Of a stretch of DNA of 64,000 bases, positions 33,754 to 46,290 are shown one piece after another (the stretch's first letter is position 1; every line of letters starts with the position of its first letter). Origin of the DNA: Talinum fruticosum (Eukaryota; Streptophyta; Magnoliopsida; Caryophyllales; Talinaceae); the NCBI GenBank assembly GCA_021018815.1, contig JAITYX010000006.1:372001-436000 (forward strand), in the 5' to 3' direction. The notes below the pieces were generated by a model. It made no database searches. It saw only the letters and a list, made by a program, of their open reading frames with translations, and was not told the DNA's origin. Made by a program: the position numbers and the translations under genes.

Positions 33754-35748
33754 TATAGACACCGAAAAAGAGTCATCCCTTTCTATTTTTTATTTTTTGG
33801 CCCGATGATGAAATCCCGAGTCTTGTTTAAGGATTTGGATCACGGATCGTGTTTGATTGGTGCGACGAAGCCGGTAAATCACAAAGAACCCCTAGCAAAA
33901 AATAAGTAGCCTTTTGCCTTGGGTTTATAAAAAATCCCCTTTTTCTTTTTTACGATCCAAAACCAGGCTAAGCCTCCAAAGACAACAGAGTCCGAGTGCC
34001 GCGTATCGGGAAATTTAAGACTCGGAATATTGCGTTTCACTTCAGTCCAACTAGACAAGGAGTTGAAGAACACAAGACGATGTTAGAAGCTGCATTTCAT
34101 GGTCACAAGCATCAAAGTGTTGAGCTATGGCTCCAAGACAGTCTACCCAAGATCGGGAGTACGCATCCTGCATTAAAAATAAAACCTAACAAAAATTGAA
34201 AGTTGTTATGGTAGGCGCCCGCCACCGTAAAATAGTAAGTGCATTGCTTCGTTTTGCTCCGGAGACTCTCTTTGGGAAACACGCTAAGGCAGGAAACCCT
34301 AGGCATCCCTTAATGGCTAGCGTCCGCCTTCCCGTTTTATCCGATTTTATCTCTTCTTATCTCGGTTTAATCTTGTGATATCTTGGCCCGCTTTATTTTC
34401 AATTGTCTTGGATGGCTAGTTGCATGCAAACCCTAGGTCATTCCTTCACCTAACCTACCCATATAAATACAGAGCCTTGCCTCTCATTCCCGCACGGCTT
34501 CCTACCCGAGCATCACGTCATCGAAACCGGCCAAAGAGCTACCGAATACTCTCTTTGGTATTCTGATCTGTTGGTCCCTTTTCAACCTATTCCTTCTTTA
34601 CTTTCAACATACTCCCTACATCGAATCTATAAACTCCATCAGTCAACCATATACCTACCTACCTACACAAAAAGCTCACAAAAAGCCCTTCTCATTCACC
34701 ACCATCGCATCAAAAGAACCGGATCCGAGATCCGGATCAGCGAGTGGGACAACCCGAAGGCACAGATCCAATTTTCACAACGGTTTATTTTATTTTATGC
34801 CTTTTTTATTTCTTTCTCGTACTGTGGAGAAACGATGTATCACTTTTAATTCCTCCTCGCTCGATGTAATCTTTTAGTTTTTTCTTTCTTTTCCTTTTTC
34901 GCTTTCACTTTTTGTTTCTACTTTTGCCGCTTTTGGTATCGCTTCCTTTTACTATGTTTGGTTGCTTTAATTTCACTTTGCATGTTGTTCTTTGTTTGCT
35001 TTTGTACATTATTTTAACTCACTTCTCTAATTAGTAATAGCCGTCTTCGGACGGGCAGTAATAGAATGGTGTATCCCTACAATTGGGAACCTCGCCCCGA
35101 ATTCGATTCTCGGTTTAAAGACCGATGGAGTCATTTTTAGCCTTTTCGATCTCGCTTTTCCCTTACTAAGATTGAGAGAGCAAATCTTTATTTTTGTTTT
35201 TGTTAGTTTTTCTTTCCTAAAACCGACTGGCGACTCCCTCTTTTCGATTTACTTCTATTAATCTAGTTCCCGGCTATTTTTGATTGAATAGTAACAAAAC
35301 AGATTCTGGATCCGCCAGGCTGGGTAGAGGCTAAGGCCGATCTCTTCAACCTTGGCCTTTGGCCGACGCGAGCTACCATTAGTATGTCTGTCGGCTGCAC
35401 CGAGTGGTTAGTAGGTGGGGCTTTGGTCCAAATTGGTGTTTTCATACTAATCTGGCCATAAAGCCTCGTGGCATATTCAGTAACCCTAATTTATTTATCA
35501 TTCGGTTAAGGAATGATATCTTTGGACTTCTTTGAATAATTTCTAAAATAATTAATAAACATTGTCAATCAAACTTTGCCTAAATTGCTTTAAATAACAT
35601 TTAATAAAACTCGAAAATCATAATAAAAGGTTCATCTCCACATTCCAAAATGGACTTTCCAAAACCATCTTCAAAATCAATCTTTAAAAAAGAGAGACTC
35701 GACACAAGTGGAAAGCTCGAAGGGGCCCAGCCGGCCGTGGTTCCTACA
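33754..35748 (+). repeat. 3' LTR of E1
   Basis: 1995 bp from TATAGACACC (TG decayed to TA) to GGTTCCTACA. Matches the 5' copy in order with many C/T and G/A differences by eye. TATA box at 34462-34469. Confidence 0.88.
34462..34469 (+). promoter_or_regulatory. TATA box, E1 3' LTR
   Basis: TATAAATA in CCCATATAAATACAGAGCC, same position as in the 5' LTR. Confidence 0.55.
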
Positions 35749-35750
35749 AT

Positions 35751-35783
<33 letters not shown>

Positions 35784-36299
35784 ATGAAAGTAGAGAGATA
35801 AGAGCAAAGAGAATTGAGAATTTGGAGGGAGTGAGAGAAACCACGAGTGAGTACAACATTCAAGAGCAGAGAGAGCAAGTAAGCAATGGCTAAAGTGGTG
35901 CTAGTCATAGCGAAAGAGAATGACCTTCTACCTTCGTTCCGACCTGAATACCAAGCAACACTCTCGGACCATTATGGCGTTCCGCACTCCAACAACTAGT
36001 ATTCCAACAACTTTCCTTCAATGGCTAGTTGCTTCGATTGAAACGCATTACGAGAGAGACGAAGAGAGAGTTTTTGAAAACATTTATGAGATTCTCCATT
36101 TATCTACAGATGATCTCAAAACTTTTATGTCCATTTTGCTAATAGATCGAGTCCGACTCAGTCACTTTTCGATTGACTAAGAACACTTAGAAAAGTAATA
36201 ACTCACATCTCAATCTCGGTTTGAATCAACTGATCCATTTGTTATCAAAAGGCATAACACATAATCATGCAAAGATAATTCATGTAATAAATCACATAA
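35749..36299 (-). other. S2 leader and promoter region of third ORF
   Basis: Minus strand matches S1 25715-26010 and S3 39300-39720: a (GA/CT)n leader at 35750-35781, a decayed TATA (TATGACTA, 35902-35909), and spacer to the pol stop. E1 separates it from the ORF it would serve. Confidence 0.6.
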
Positions 36300-37616
36300 T
36301 CATACATTAATCATGCCAAGGTCATTCCTAATAAAACAAAACTTATCCTCACTAAGAGGCTTAGTGAAAATATTAGCTAACTCGAAACTTAGTAGGAATG
36401 AATTCAAGTTCAATATCACCTTTCTCGAATGGTCTCTCGAAAATGATATCTAACATCGGTATGCTTTGTCTTTGAGTGCTGAACTCGAATTCTTTGTGAT
36501 ACCGATTGCACTCTAATTATCACAGTTGATTAGGATAGATGTGAATGATAGTCCAAGATCCTTCAAGTGTTGCTTGATCCGCATAATTTTGGCACTGCAA
36601 GCTCCAGCTGCAATGTACTCAGCCTCAGCAGTTGATAGAGTAATTGAGTTCTATTTCTTTGAATGCTAGAAGATGAGGGATTGACCTAGAAATTGGCATG
36701 CTCCTAATGAGCTCTTTCTATCAACTTTGTATCCAGCATAATCAGCATCCGAGTATCCATTGAGAGTCGGTTCCGAGTCTTTTGAAAACCATAGACTAAG
36801 ATTCTAAGTCCTTGAAAGTTCTCTTCGAAAATTCTCTTCACCACAGTGAGGTGTGATTCTTTTGGATTAGCTTCAAATCTTGCATAAAGGAAGACACTCG
36901 AACATGATATCCGGCCTACTAGATGTGAGATAGAGTAGGGATCCAATCATACCTCTGTAGAGTTACCGATCTACAACTATACCTTTCTCGTCTAAGTCCA
37001 GTTTGAAACTGCTATCTGGTAAGTGTTGCTGCATGCTTCACATCTTGTAGCTTGTACTTCTTCAATAACTCCTTGGTATACTTAGATTGATAGACATAGA
37101 TGCCATCCTTGTCTTGTTTGATTTGTAGACCTAGAAAGAAGTTGAGTTCTCCCATCATGCTCATTTGGAACTCCTGTCTCGTTAACTTAAAAACTCTTGA
37201 CATAGACTTTCATTAGTAGCTCCAAAAATGATATCATCAACATATATCCGAATGGTAAGAAAATCTTTCCCTTTGTTTTTTATGAAAAACAATTTTTCAA
37301 TCTGACCTTTTTAAAATCATTTTCAACAAAGAAACTGCTAAGTCTTTCATATGAAGCTCCGGGAGCCTGTTTAAGACCATATAAAACTTTTTGCAATTTG
37401 AAAACATGATTTGAAATTCTGAGTTTTCAAATCCAGAGGGTTACTCAACATAAACTTTTTCTTGAATGAAACCATTCGAAAAGCACAGATTGACATCCAT
37501 TTGATAAAGCTTGATGTTCATGCTAGATGCAAATGAGAACAGGATTATGATTGCCTTAATCGTAGCAACAAGCGCAAAGGTTTCCCCACAATCAATTCCT
37601 TTCTCTTGATTGTAAT
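36300..37616 (-). pseudogene. S2 RT (C-terminal part)-RNase H
   Basis: The stop of pol is TGA at 36302-36300 (minus), preceded by the conserved TKPLSEDKF block. RNase H spans about 36960-36330, with the S(T/A)AEAEYIA-like region near 36610-36640. RT keeps YVDDIIFG (37222-37244) and the open stretch 37012-37203 (GELNFFLGLQIKQDKDGIYV). Upstream at 37616 the gene is cut by S3; it resumes at 44421. Stops and frameshifts are present. Confidence 0.82.
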
Positions 37617-37940
37617 CGAAGACTCGGATTCAACTCTAAGTCATTCCGAGTATTACACAAAGAACTCAGGTATAAATCTTATTTCTTCTAATTTTTTATT
37701 TCAAGTCATTATGAGCATTTTAGAAACTCTTGTATAAGTTTTTATTTGTTTCCGAGTAACTCGAAAGCTCATTAGTCTCGTATCTTTTACACTGATGTTT
37801 CGACTCACTCGGACATCACTCAAACCTATGGCATGCTCAAATAATTTCTCTAACACTTTTATTCCGAGTACCGATCGCATATTTCAACGCAAAGAGAATT
37901 ACTGAGTTAATTCCTTATTCTTAGTCAATTTATCTCCTGG
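37617..37940 (+). repeat. S3 5' LTR remnant
   Basis: First ~325 bp of an LTR, starting CGAAGACTCGG (TG decayed to CG). It stops near 37940, and after ~40 bp of unclear sequence RT coding begins. The deletion therefore runs from the LTR into RT. Confidence 0.8.
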
Positions 37941-37981
37941 TTTCATTCCATATGCTCAAATAGTTTCGTAAAACTTTTCTG

Positions 37982-39154
37982 AATGGTTTCATTCAAGAGG
38001 AAGTCTATGTTGAGGAACCCCTTGGATTGGAAAACTCAGAATTTTCACATGATGTTTTTAAATTGCAAAAGGCTTTATATGGTCTTAAACAAGCTCCTAG
38101 AGCTTGGTATAAAAGACTCGAGAAGTTTCTTAGTTGAAAATGATTTCAACGAAGTCAGATTGACAAAAGTCTTTCTATAAAAACCAAGGGGAAAGATTTC
38201 CTTATTGCTCGATTTATGTTGATGATATTATTTTTGGAGCTACCAAGTGAAACTTTATGTCGAGAATTTCGAGTTTCGAGAAAGGAGTTCCGAATGAGCA
38301 TGATGGGAGAGCTCAATTTTTTCTTGGTCTACAAATTAGACAAGACAAAGATGGAATCTATGTCCACCAATCTAAGTATACGAAGGAGTTGTTGAAAAAG
38401 TACAAGCTTCTAGATGGGAAACATGCAACCACACCTATGAGTAGCAATATAAAACTGGACTCGGATGAAAAAGGTAAAGCAATGGATCGAAACTCTATAG
38501 AAGTATGATTGGATCTTTACTCTATCTCACATCTAGTAGGCCATACATTACGTTTAGTGTCCGTCACGTGTGCAAGGTTTCAAGCTAATCTAAAAATCAC
38601 ATCCGATCTGCGGTGCAGAGGATTTTCAAATATGTTGCGAGAACTCGGAATCTTGGTCTATGGTTTTCAAGAGACTCGGAACCGACCCTCACCGGATACT
38701 CGGATGCGGACTATGTTGGTTACAAAGTTGATAGAAAAAGCACATCCGGAGCATGCCAATTTTTAGGTCAATCCCTCATCTTTTCACACTCAAAGAAACA
38801 GAACTTAGTTGCTCTATCAACTTTTGAAACCGAGTACATTACAGTAGGAGCTTGCTCTGCTCGGATTCTGTTGATCAAGCAGCACTTGAAAGATCTTGGA
38901 CTCTCATTCAAATCTATCCCACTTAAATGTGACAAACAGAGTGCAATCAAGCATCACCAAAAATCCAGTTCAAGCATCGAAAGACAAAGCATATTGAAGT
39001 TAGGTATCGGTTTATAAGAGACCATTATGAGAAAGGTGATATTTAACTTGAATTCATTCATACAATATTTTAGTTAGCTAATATTTTCTCCGAGCCACTT
39101 ATTGAGGACAAGTTTTGTTTTATTAGGAGTGAGCTTGGCGGGATTAACATATGA
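37982..39154 (+). pseudogene. S3 RT (partial)-RNase H
   Basis: Starts in mid RT (NGFIQEEVYVEEPLG-like), then KLQKALYGLKQAPRAW-like sequence (38055-38110). The YVDDIIF catalytic box is intact at 38215-38235. Next is an open stretch with FFLGLQIRQDKDGIYVHQSK (38257-38508). RNase H is well preserved in the 134-codon open stretch 38613-39017: YSDADYVGYKVDRKSTSGA, then STFETEYI and CDKQSAI, with the acidic residues in place. Stop TGA at 39152-39154. Frameshifts separate the parts. Confidence 0.87.
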
Positions 39155-39557
39155 TTATGTGTTTTCTATGTGAACTTTCCTTGTATAATTATGTGTCATA
39201 TGTTTTCTCTTGTCTTAGTAACAAATCGATCGGTTGACCGAGTGAAACCGAGATATGCGTTATTAGGTCTCTAAGTGTTCCGAGTCACTTAGAAACCATG
39301 CTAAGTCGGACTAAGTTTTTGAGCAAAACGGACATCAAACATCTAGAATCATCTCTAGATAAATGGAGAATTTCATAAATATCTTCGAAAAGTCTTTCGT
39401 TTTTCTCTCTCTTTGCCACACATTTCAATTAGAAAAAACTAGCCGTTAGAAGAAAGTCTGTTGGAATTCTAACCGTTGGAGAGCATAACGTCACACCGAT
39501 CCGAGATGACCGTTACAACTTTATGGCGAACGAAGGTTGAAGGTAATTTCATTTCGC
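39155..39557 (+). other. S3 spacer between pol and third ORF
   Basis: Aligns with S2 and with the outer parts of S1's spacer; contains no ORF. It lacks the extra 450 bp of S1. Confidence 0.55.
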
Positions 39558-39565
39558 TATAAATA
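39558..39565 (+). promoter_or_regulatory. TATA box upstream of third ORF, S3
   Basis: TATAAATA in ATTTCGCTATAAATAACATCC, 166 bp before the ORF start, followed by a strongly CT-rich leader (39650-39710). Confidence 0.6.
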
Positions 39566-39730
39566 ACATCCATTTACCTTCATTGCGTTACTTTACTCAT
39601 CTGCCTTCTTACTCTCTAAGGATTCTTGCTCACTCGAATTTTGTCTCTCTCTCGAATTCTAAGCACTCTCTCTCTCTCACTCTCTTTGCTCTCTCTCTCG
39701 CATCCTCTCCACTTCTAAAAAATTCTCACC

Positions 39731-40888
39731 ATACCTAAAAGAGGTTCCGCACCTGATTTCGTTGGGGTTTGTTACCAACAAGCCCAAGCACCAAAACTCC
39801 TCAACAGGGTACCCCTAATCCCTCTCGAGATCTTCGTCACCCAACATCTTATATTGGATGACAAATTCTTTCTAACCAATTCGTTTTCGTGCTTGCAGCA
39901 CATAAGGAGCACTGGAGTGTATAATTTCTTCGGTCTAGAAAATCTATTCCATTTCCCTTGGGAGCCCTTCTAACTTTAATCTTCAAACAGTTCAAGGTTC
40001 CCCTCCTTTCAAATCCCAATGCAGCTTTTAAGGTCTGCTATAGTGGTCGATAGGGAGAAGCTTTTGGGCTACGGATATAAGGAAATCAAGCCTGGTGTCT
40101 AGGTCCATGGGTCTAAGTTAAAACCCGCTTCACCCCCTCCCGGTCAGACTCATATTCCTTTACCGCTTCCTCCCGCATCCGTTGGTCCCTCCACTTCTTA
40201 ACCACATCCTGCAGAGATCTGCCGCTATGTTTGTCGCTTTGGTAGAAAACTCACTTCTATGTTTGAAGAACTTCGAGGCACCCTCCGCTCTCTAAAACTC
40301 GTCCTTCAAAGCCTGGTGATCAACTAGAAGATAGGTCAATCTTAGATCCGGGAGCACTAGGATTTGCTGATTGAGCTAAAGGGCATCGTGAATGAGCTTA
40401 TCCAACTTCTCTAAGACCGCCGATCAAAGGTCGCCTAGGACCCGAAACCTCGGATGCCTCCGAGGAGTCCTCTAGCCAAGCAAAGTCTCCTTTAGCCGAG
40501 GTCACAAAAGAAGAAGCGATCGCTAAAGCAGCTCAGCTCGAAGAGGAGAAAGAGGAAGAGGAAAAGGAGAAAGAGGAGGCCACTCAACTTGAGGGACAAG
40601 GTGCAGCAGCTCCCTCCATTGTCTAGAACTAGAACCGATCTCCTCGGATGAAGATTTGAGTGGGTCGGAAAAAGTTGGGGACATGGTTAGTCTATAGTTA
40701 TTAAGTTAGAAGCACCTCCCTCCATTGTCTTCGAGGAGGATAAGCTCGAGGATGATATGCCCTCGGCTCAAACGACCGGGACGAAGCCGGCTCCGGACAT
40801 CCCCGTGCTAAAGTCACCACGATCATCCACTTCGTCTCAAGCATATCAGCGCCAACGCAGTACTCGTCCTTCCACCTCCGGACAATAG
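39731..40888 (+). pseudogene. S3 third ORF, internally deleted
   Basis: The start codon has become ATA (39731), followed by PKRGSAPDF. The conserved N-terminal block FVTQHLILDDKFFLTNSFS is at 39838-39894, then HIRSTGVYNFFGL. About 0.4 kb found in S1 and S5 is missing at ~39960, where GALLTLIFKQFKVPLLSNPN follows. The C-terminal third has Pro/Ser-rich then Glu/Lys-rich, coiled-coil-like sequence (40500-40600). It ends RSTRPSTSGQ and TAG at 40886-40888. Frameshifted and nonfunctional. Family unknown; place in the element matches the SIRE extra ORF. Confidence 0.68.
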
Positions 40889-41348
40889 GCCCCCGCTTCT
40901 TAGTCTATTTTCTCTTCTTTTTTTTTTGTCCAACTTCATTTGTACTCACTTTATAGTTTCTTCCCTCTTTTTGATAAAATGCAAGGAGGAGAAATATAGA
41001 AATTTTGATGTTGTGTTTAGGGGAGCTCACCTTCTTTTTCTTTGAGCAATCAATGAATGAATTTTTATTTTCTTCCGAACGAGACTTATTTATGAGTTAC
41101 TCCTTTCTAAGTTAGCTATTTCTTATCATTTTTCTCGCTGTGATATAATCTGTTCATTTCTTTCTCTGTAATGTGTTATCTCGCATAACTCGTTATGAGT
41201 GATGATAGTATCTACAATGCATCTTATAAATATGGAATGATTCTCACTTGTCACTTGTCACTCGTCACTCGATAGGTTCTGCATGGTGAAAATGAAAACT
41301 CATGTTTTGCACTAATAAGTTTCAATCTAAGTGTGAAATGCCATTCAT
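40889..41348 (+). other. S3 3' untranslated region
   Basis: T-rich, no ORF. Includes CTTGTCACTTGTCACTCGTCACTCG, a short CACTYGT repeat (41248-41272), before the polypurine tract. Confidence 0.6.
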
Positions 41349-41362
41349 AAAAAGGGGGAGAT
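41349..41362 (+). other. Polypurine tract of S3
   Basis: AAAAAGGGGGAGAT immediately upstream of the 3' LTR (TGAAGACTC); primes plus-strand DNA synthesis in LTR elements. The same tract precedes S5's 3' LTR. Confidence 0.85.
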
Positions 41363-41740
41363 TGAAGACTCAAATTCTAACTCTAAGTCATTTTGAGTAT
41401 TATAGAAAGAACTCAGGTATAAATTTTATTTGTCCTAAGTTTTTATTTCAAGTCATTCTAGGCATTATAAAAACTCTTATATAAGTTGTCATTCATTTCT
41501 AATCGACGCAGAAAGCACATTAGTGTATATCTTCTACGCTGATGTTTCGACTAACTCGGACATCACTCGGAACTATCGCATGCTCAAATAATTTCTCTAA
41601 CACTTTTATTCAAAGTATTGATTACATTCAACGCAAAGAGAATTACTGCGTTAATTCCTTATTCTTAGTCAGTATATCTCCTTGAGAATTGTTTGTCCAC
41701 ATCAAGTTGCTACTATGATGTTCTATTCTTTTAACTTGAT

Positions 41741-43307
41741 TGAAGACTCGGACTTTACGCCTCACTTTTCCGAGTTCTATCAAGGGAATCAGGTATAAGT
41801 TTTTCTTACTTGTAAAGTTTTGATTCCAAGTCATTCCTCGTGCCTTAGAAACTTTTCCGAGTGATATAGTATTTTCTCTAAGTGTTATAGAAATTATTTC
41901 ATGTATTTATGCATGACTTTGTGTGATTCTAAAAGCATATCTCGCACTCACTATGTTACACTCGGTTCCGAGTCACTCGTCACTTAGAATTATCGCATGC
42001 TGAAACGCCGATATTCGTATAACCGAACTCGGGACCGACTTCATATTACAGGTCTCATTCTGTAAAAGTCAACGCTTCTAGTTTGAATCATGCTCGGCCT
42101 AGATCAAGTTTATTCCCTCTAATATTCTTTATTTAACTTGATTCTCTTTTAGACTCGACTCGGATGGAGTTTTGAGTATTATGAATATTAGACTCAGAAA
42201 ATTGCATTCCTTTTCGACCCGGATAATTAGTCACTTAATTATCTTAATTATATTATTATCTCGTGTCCAATCTTGGACCAAAATATTTTATACTTTGAGA
42301 ACCAAATTGATTTACTTTTGTAGGTGATTCAAACCAGGCTATCCTAATTTTGAATTACAAAAGTAATTGGCTTTAAAACGTCAAATCACCAAGCAAACAA
42401 GGCTTTTTCCACTTCGACCTAGCCTCGGACATCGTGTCGTGGTTGTCTCGTTTCCAAACTGGAAATCTGCAACACCAAGCTCAACTGTGGTTTCCACCTT
42501 ATTTTTTAAGACACCGCTAGTGGTTTTAGGCACTTCCAAGGGAATCAAGAGCCGTTGTCTAACGTTCATATTTCAATGGATATTCTCTCGAGTGACTCGG
42601 AAAATCCTTCACAACGGTCATAAAGGAACTTCCAGTCGGAGGATGGACACAACAACTGGGCTGCTTTGTCATCTATAAATAGAAGCCAACTCTTAACACT
42701 TGGACATTGCTTGAACCAATTGTAAAATACATACTTGATCAAAAGTCATTGTATTCATTGTCAATCTTCTACTTACAACTCCAATTATTTAATTCATTAT
42801 ATTCTGAGTTGTAAGGTCTTGTACTCAATTACAAACTCTCTTCTTACTCTCTAAGTCCCTTGACCGAGGTGTAAAGGTTAACTCGGCTCGCTTGTCCCTA
42901 GCTATAAGGGTTATCTCACCTAGGAAGTACTAAATCATATGAGTGAATTTCTGACTCTAGGAAAAACTTGTAAGGAGTTGTCTAAGGGAGCAACTCGGGT
43001 TGAGTCATTCTACCGTATTTTGTGGATTCAAAATAGTGGATTCGACTTCGTGCTTGGATTAGCACGGTCCGTGGTTTTCTTTCCCGGGAGGGTTTCCACG
43101 TACTTTCATGTGTACATTTTAGACTCGGATCTTGTTTTGTCAACTCGATTCTATATTCTTTATTCATTTCCGAGTCAGGTCTTTTCCGAGTTAATCCATG
43201 ACTCCAACTCTACTCGAGACGAATTTATTCTTTAATCGAAGCAAATTTCATCATCACCCTATTCACCCCCTCCGGGGTGACTTAGTCTCTCCAAGAGCTA
43301 ACTTTCA
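41741..43307 (+). repeat. SIRE-like solo LTR L3 (TSD TTGAT)
   Basis: 1567 bp from TGAAGACTCGG to ...CTAACTTTCA, flanked by TTGAT at 41736-41740 and 43308-43312, a perfect duplication. Inserted into the LTR of S3, an LTR of its own family. Confidence 0.93.
42674..42681 (+). promoter_or_regulatory. TATA box of L3
   Basis: TATAAATA within GTCATCTATAAATAGAAGCC. Confidence 0.55.
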
Positions 43308-44420
43308 TTGATTATTCTTAGGATTGACTCGGATGGAATTTGAGTATATTGAATATTCGACTTAGAAAATTCCACTCTACTAGGTATAAGATAATTAAGC
43401 ACTTAAGTATCTTAATTTAATTATTATCTGTGCCTAATCTTGGACCAAAGTATTTTATACTTTGAGAAGCAAAGTTATTTACTTTTGTAGGTTATTCAAA
43501 TGAGGCTAACTCATTTTTGATATACAAAAGTAGCCAACTTCTAGTCGTCAATCACCAGCAGACAGGCTCTATCTACTTTTGAATAGGGCTCGGACAACGT
43601 GTCGGGGTTGTGTGTTTCCAAAAATGGAAAACTCTAATACTAGGCTTAACGGTAGTTTCCACCTTGCTTTTTAGAAAACGCCAGTTGATTGGACTATCTT
43701 ATGGAGCCAAGATTTGTTGCACAACGTTCACATCCCGACGAATCTTTTCCGAGTGACCGACTGCAGTCGTTACAATGGCCGATGAAGACTTTCTTTTAAG
43801 ACCAAGACTCAACAGATCATCGTACTTGGTTGGATATAAACAGAAGCCACCTCACAAGACTAGAAGATTGTTGAACATCATTGCAAAACACATTACTTGA
43901 GCAAAATTTATTGTTTTCATAATTTAATCTTCTATTTACAACTCCTAGTCTACATTTAATATTTTCCGAGTTGTAGAGTCTTATAATCGAGTCACATTCT
44001 TCTCTAACTTTATGAGTAAGGTCCCATGACTGAGCTATAATGGTTAACTCAGCTCAGTTGACCCTAACTGTAAAGTTTACATCGGTTAGAAAGTACTAGA
44101 TCGAGATAAGGGAACTTCGAGTCTAGGAAAACATCGTAAGGAATTGTTTAAGGGAGCAATTCAGCGAGTCGATCCTTTGTATTTTAAGGATTCAAAATAG
44201 TGGATTTGACTTGGTGCTTGGATTAGCACTGACCGTGGTTTTCTTCCCCGGGAGGGTTTCCACATATTTCTTAGTGTTCGCATTTACGAGTCCAATCTAG
44301 CCTCGGAATCTGCTGTTTATCTCTTTTCAAGCAAAAAGTGTCGATGTTCATTTAAATTTCCTTATCACCCTATTCACCGTCCCTCTACGGTTACTTAGAC
44401 TCTCTAATAGAACACCTTCA

Positions 44421-46290
44421 GTAACCTTGACCAACTAGTCTAGCCTTATTTCTAACTACTAACCCTTCCTCATCCAGTTTGTTCTTGAAAACCCATTTGG
44501 TTTCTATGACTCGGTGGTCGGAAGGTCATTTGGTTAATGTCCGAGACTTGGTTTCTTTCACATTGACTAAGCTCTTCTTGTATGGCCTCTACCTATTCAG
44601 GTTCATTTAGGGCTTTTAGGGCATTTTTGGGTCCTATTTATGATATGAATGCGAGAAAATGCACGCAGATTATGCAAAGAAGAACGAGTTATTACCCCAC
44701 TCGTTGATGTCGAAAGTATGTTTTCAGGTGGGTGATTGGATGCATATTTGAAAGCTTTACATGTCCTTTAATTCACAATGTTTGTTGGTTGAATAGGTTG
44801 ATCTTCGGTTAGTTTATCTTCGTTGAGTCTCTATAGTCACTTTTTCTTCAACATTCGGAGCTGGCTCGTGAGCTTGTTTAGTCTTAGTTCCAGCATTCTC
44901 AATTGCCTCATTATGAGTTTCCTCAGTCCTTCACTTTTGACTCTTTCTTAGCGTAGCTTCAGCAAGGTTGTCATCATATCTGTTAAGCCTGATATCTAAA
45001 TATGTTGATTCACTTATCCTGCCAAGATCAATCTCATCAAAGACAACTTGGATGCTTTCTTCCACTTTGTTAGTCCTTTTTTAAATATACAATAAGCATT
45101 ACTATGAGAGGAATAACCTAGAAATATACCTTCATCCGACCTACCATCAAACTTAGTCAAATTCTCCTTACCATTATTGTGAACGAAACATTTACACCCA
45201 AATGGTTTGAAATAGGATATGTTAGGGTTCTTTCCCTTGTATAGCTCATAGGGAGTCTTCTTCAAGATGGATCCGATGAGGCATCTATTGAGTGTGTAGT
45301 TTGTTATGTTGCTCGCCTCAGCCTAGAAATAGTAACGTAATTAACTTTCAATCATCATAGTCCTTCTTATTTCTTAAAGAGTTCTATTCTTTCTCCCTAC
45401 TAATCTATTTTATTGAGGAATTCTTGGTTCGGAGAAGTTGTAGGACATGCCATTCTTGTCATAGAAATCTGGAAATTACGAGCAGTCAAACTCCCTTCCA
45501 TGATCGGTTCGAATCCTTTTTATTTGAGTCCGATACTCCACTTGAATTTTCCTGCAGATCTTAGTGAACTCTTTGAAGGCTTCATTCTTGTTCTTAAGAC
45601 AACATACCTAGGTAAATCGTGAGAAATCATCAACAATAATAAGTATATATGATTTACCTCTAAGGCTTTTCATAGGAATTTCACCACACAAATCCATATG
45701 AACTAATTCAAGCACTTTGGATGTAGAAACAATTTTGAGTCGTTTAAAAGATGCTCTAACTTGCTTTCCTTTTATGCATGCTTCAAAAATTTTATCTTTC
45801 TTAAATGCACGGTTAGGTAATCGCCTAACCAATCCATTAGATGCAAGTTTCTTGATAGTAGGCACGCTAATATAACCTGGTCTATGATGCCAAGTCCATG
45901 AATCATCATTCAAAGATGCTTTCAAGCAAGATAAATTCTGACTTGAATATGAGACCCGAGAGCTTAGTCTCTTTGGTGAATGCATAAGAAATGTTGTAGT
46001 TGGTCCGAGTAAACGTTACCTCGTCGCCTTTGTCACAACGCCGAGAGATGCTTGAGGAGATTGTATTTTAGCCCTTTGACAAGGTAGACTGGACTAACCG
46101 AGTTGTTTCCTTCACTAATTTTGCCAATCCTTACAATCTTGCCTTGGCTATTATCTCCAAATATGACTTTGCCTCCATTTAGATCTTCTAATTCCGAAAA
46201 GAGTTTTGAATCACTTGACATGTGGCATGAGTATCCACTATCCAAGTACCAGTGAGCCTTCTTCTTTTGAGTTACATGCAAAATAGAAAC
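44421..46290 (-). pseudogene. S2 protease-integrase-RT N-terminus
   Basis: Read from 46290 leftwards. The protease-like site WYLDSG is intact, with DSG at 46234-46242, within the 82-codon open stretch 46033-46281. Integrase follows: open stretch 45608-45985 holds the pre-integrase region (DSWTWHHRPGY, where S4 has WHRRLGH, so one zinc histidine is lost) and the core start VHMDLCGEIP with the first catalytic Asp and VDDFSRFT. The open stretch 45014-45265 gives KKTPYELYKGKNPNISYFKP. RT begins near 44640 and is cut at 44421 by S3. Scattered stops. Confidence 0.83.

Larger units (their letters stand above)
28735..35748 (+). mobile_element. E1: Tat-like LTR retrotransposon, non-autonomous
   Basis: A 7.0 kb element with two LTRs (28735-30472, 33754-35748), a primer site and 3.3 kb of internal DNA without gag or pol. 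Flanks are ATGAA (28730-28734) and ATGAG (35749-35753), a target duplication with one G/A difference. It inserted into S2 between the third ORF and its promoter. Lack of any pol motif makes it LARD-like. The same LTR family is carried by E3, which has pol. Confidence 0.85.
37617..44420 (+). mobile_element. S3: SIRE-like element inserted into S2 RT
   Basis: Flanked by GTAAT (37612-37616) and GTAAC (44421-44425), a target duplication with one C/T change. The two halves of S2's RT abut when S3 is removed. S3 has lost most of its 5' LTR, its primer site, gag, protease, integrase and the RT N-terminus through an internal deletion, but keeps RT-RNase H, the third ORF, the polypurine tract and the 3' LTR. 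Confidence 0.87.
41363..44420 (+). repeat. 3' LTR of S3, split by solo LTR L3
   Basis: Two pieces, 41363-41740 and 43313-44420, joined give about 1486 bp from TGAAGACTC to ...ACACCTTCA. A TATA-like TATAAACA lies at 43835-43842. L3 with one target-duplication copy accounts for the gap exactly. Confidence 0.9.

Noticed and set aside
34571..34849. 92-codon ORF in the E1 3' LTR, with its equivalent region near 29640 in the 5' LTR
   Set aside because: Open in different frames in the two LTRs and near the promoter; more likely leader sequence than a gene.
35750..35790. (GA)n tract as a regulatory element or assembly artefact
   Set aside because: Other copies of the family have a CT-rich leader here on the coding strand, so it is an expanded part of the normal leader.
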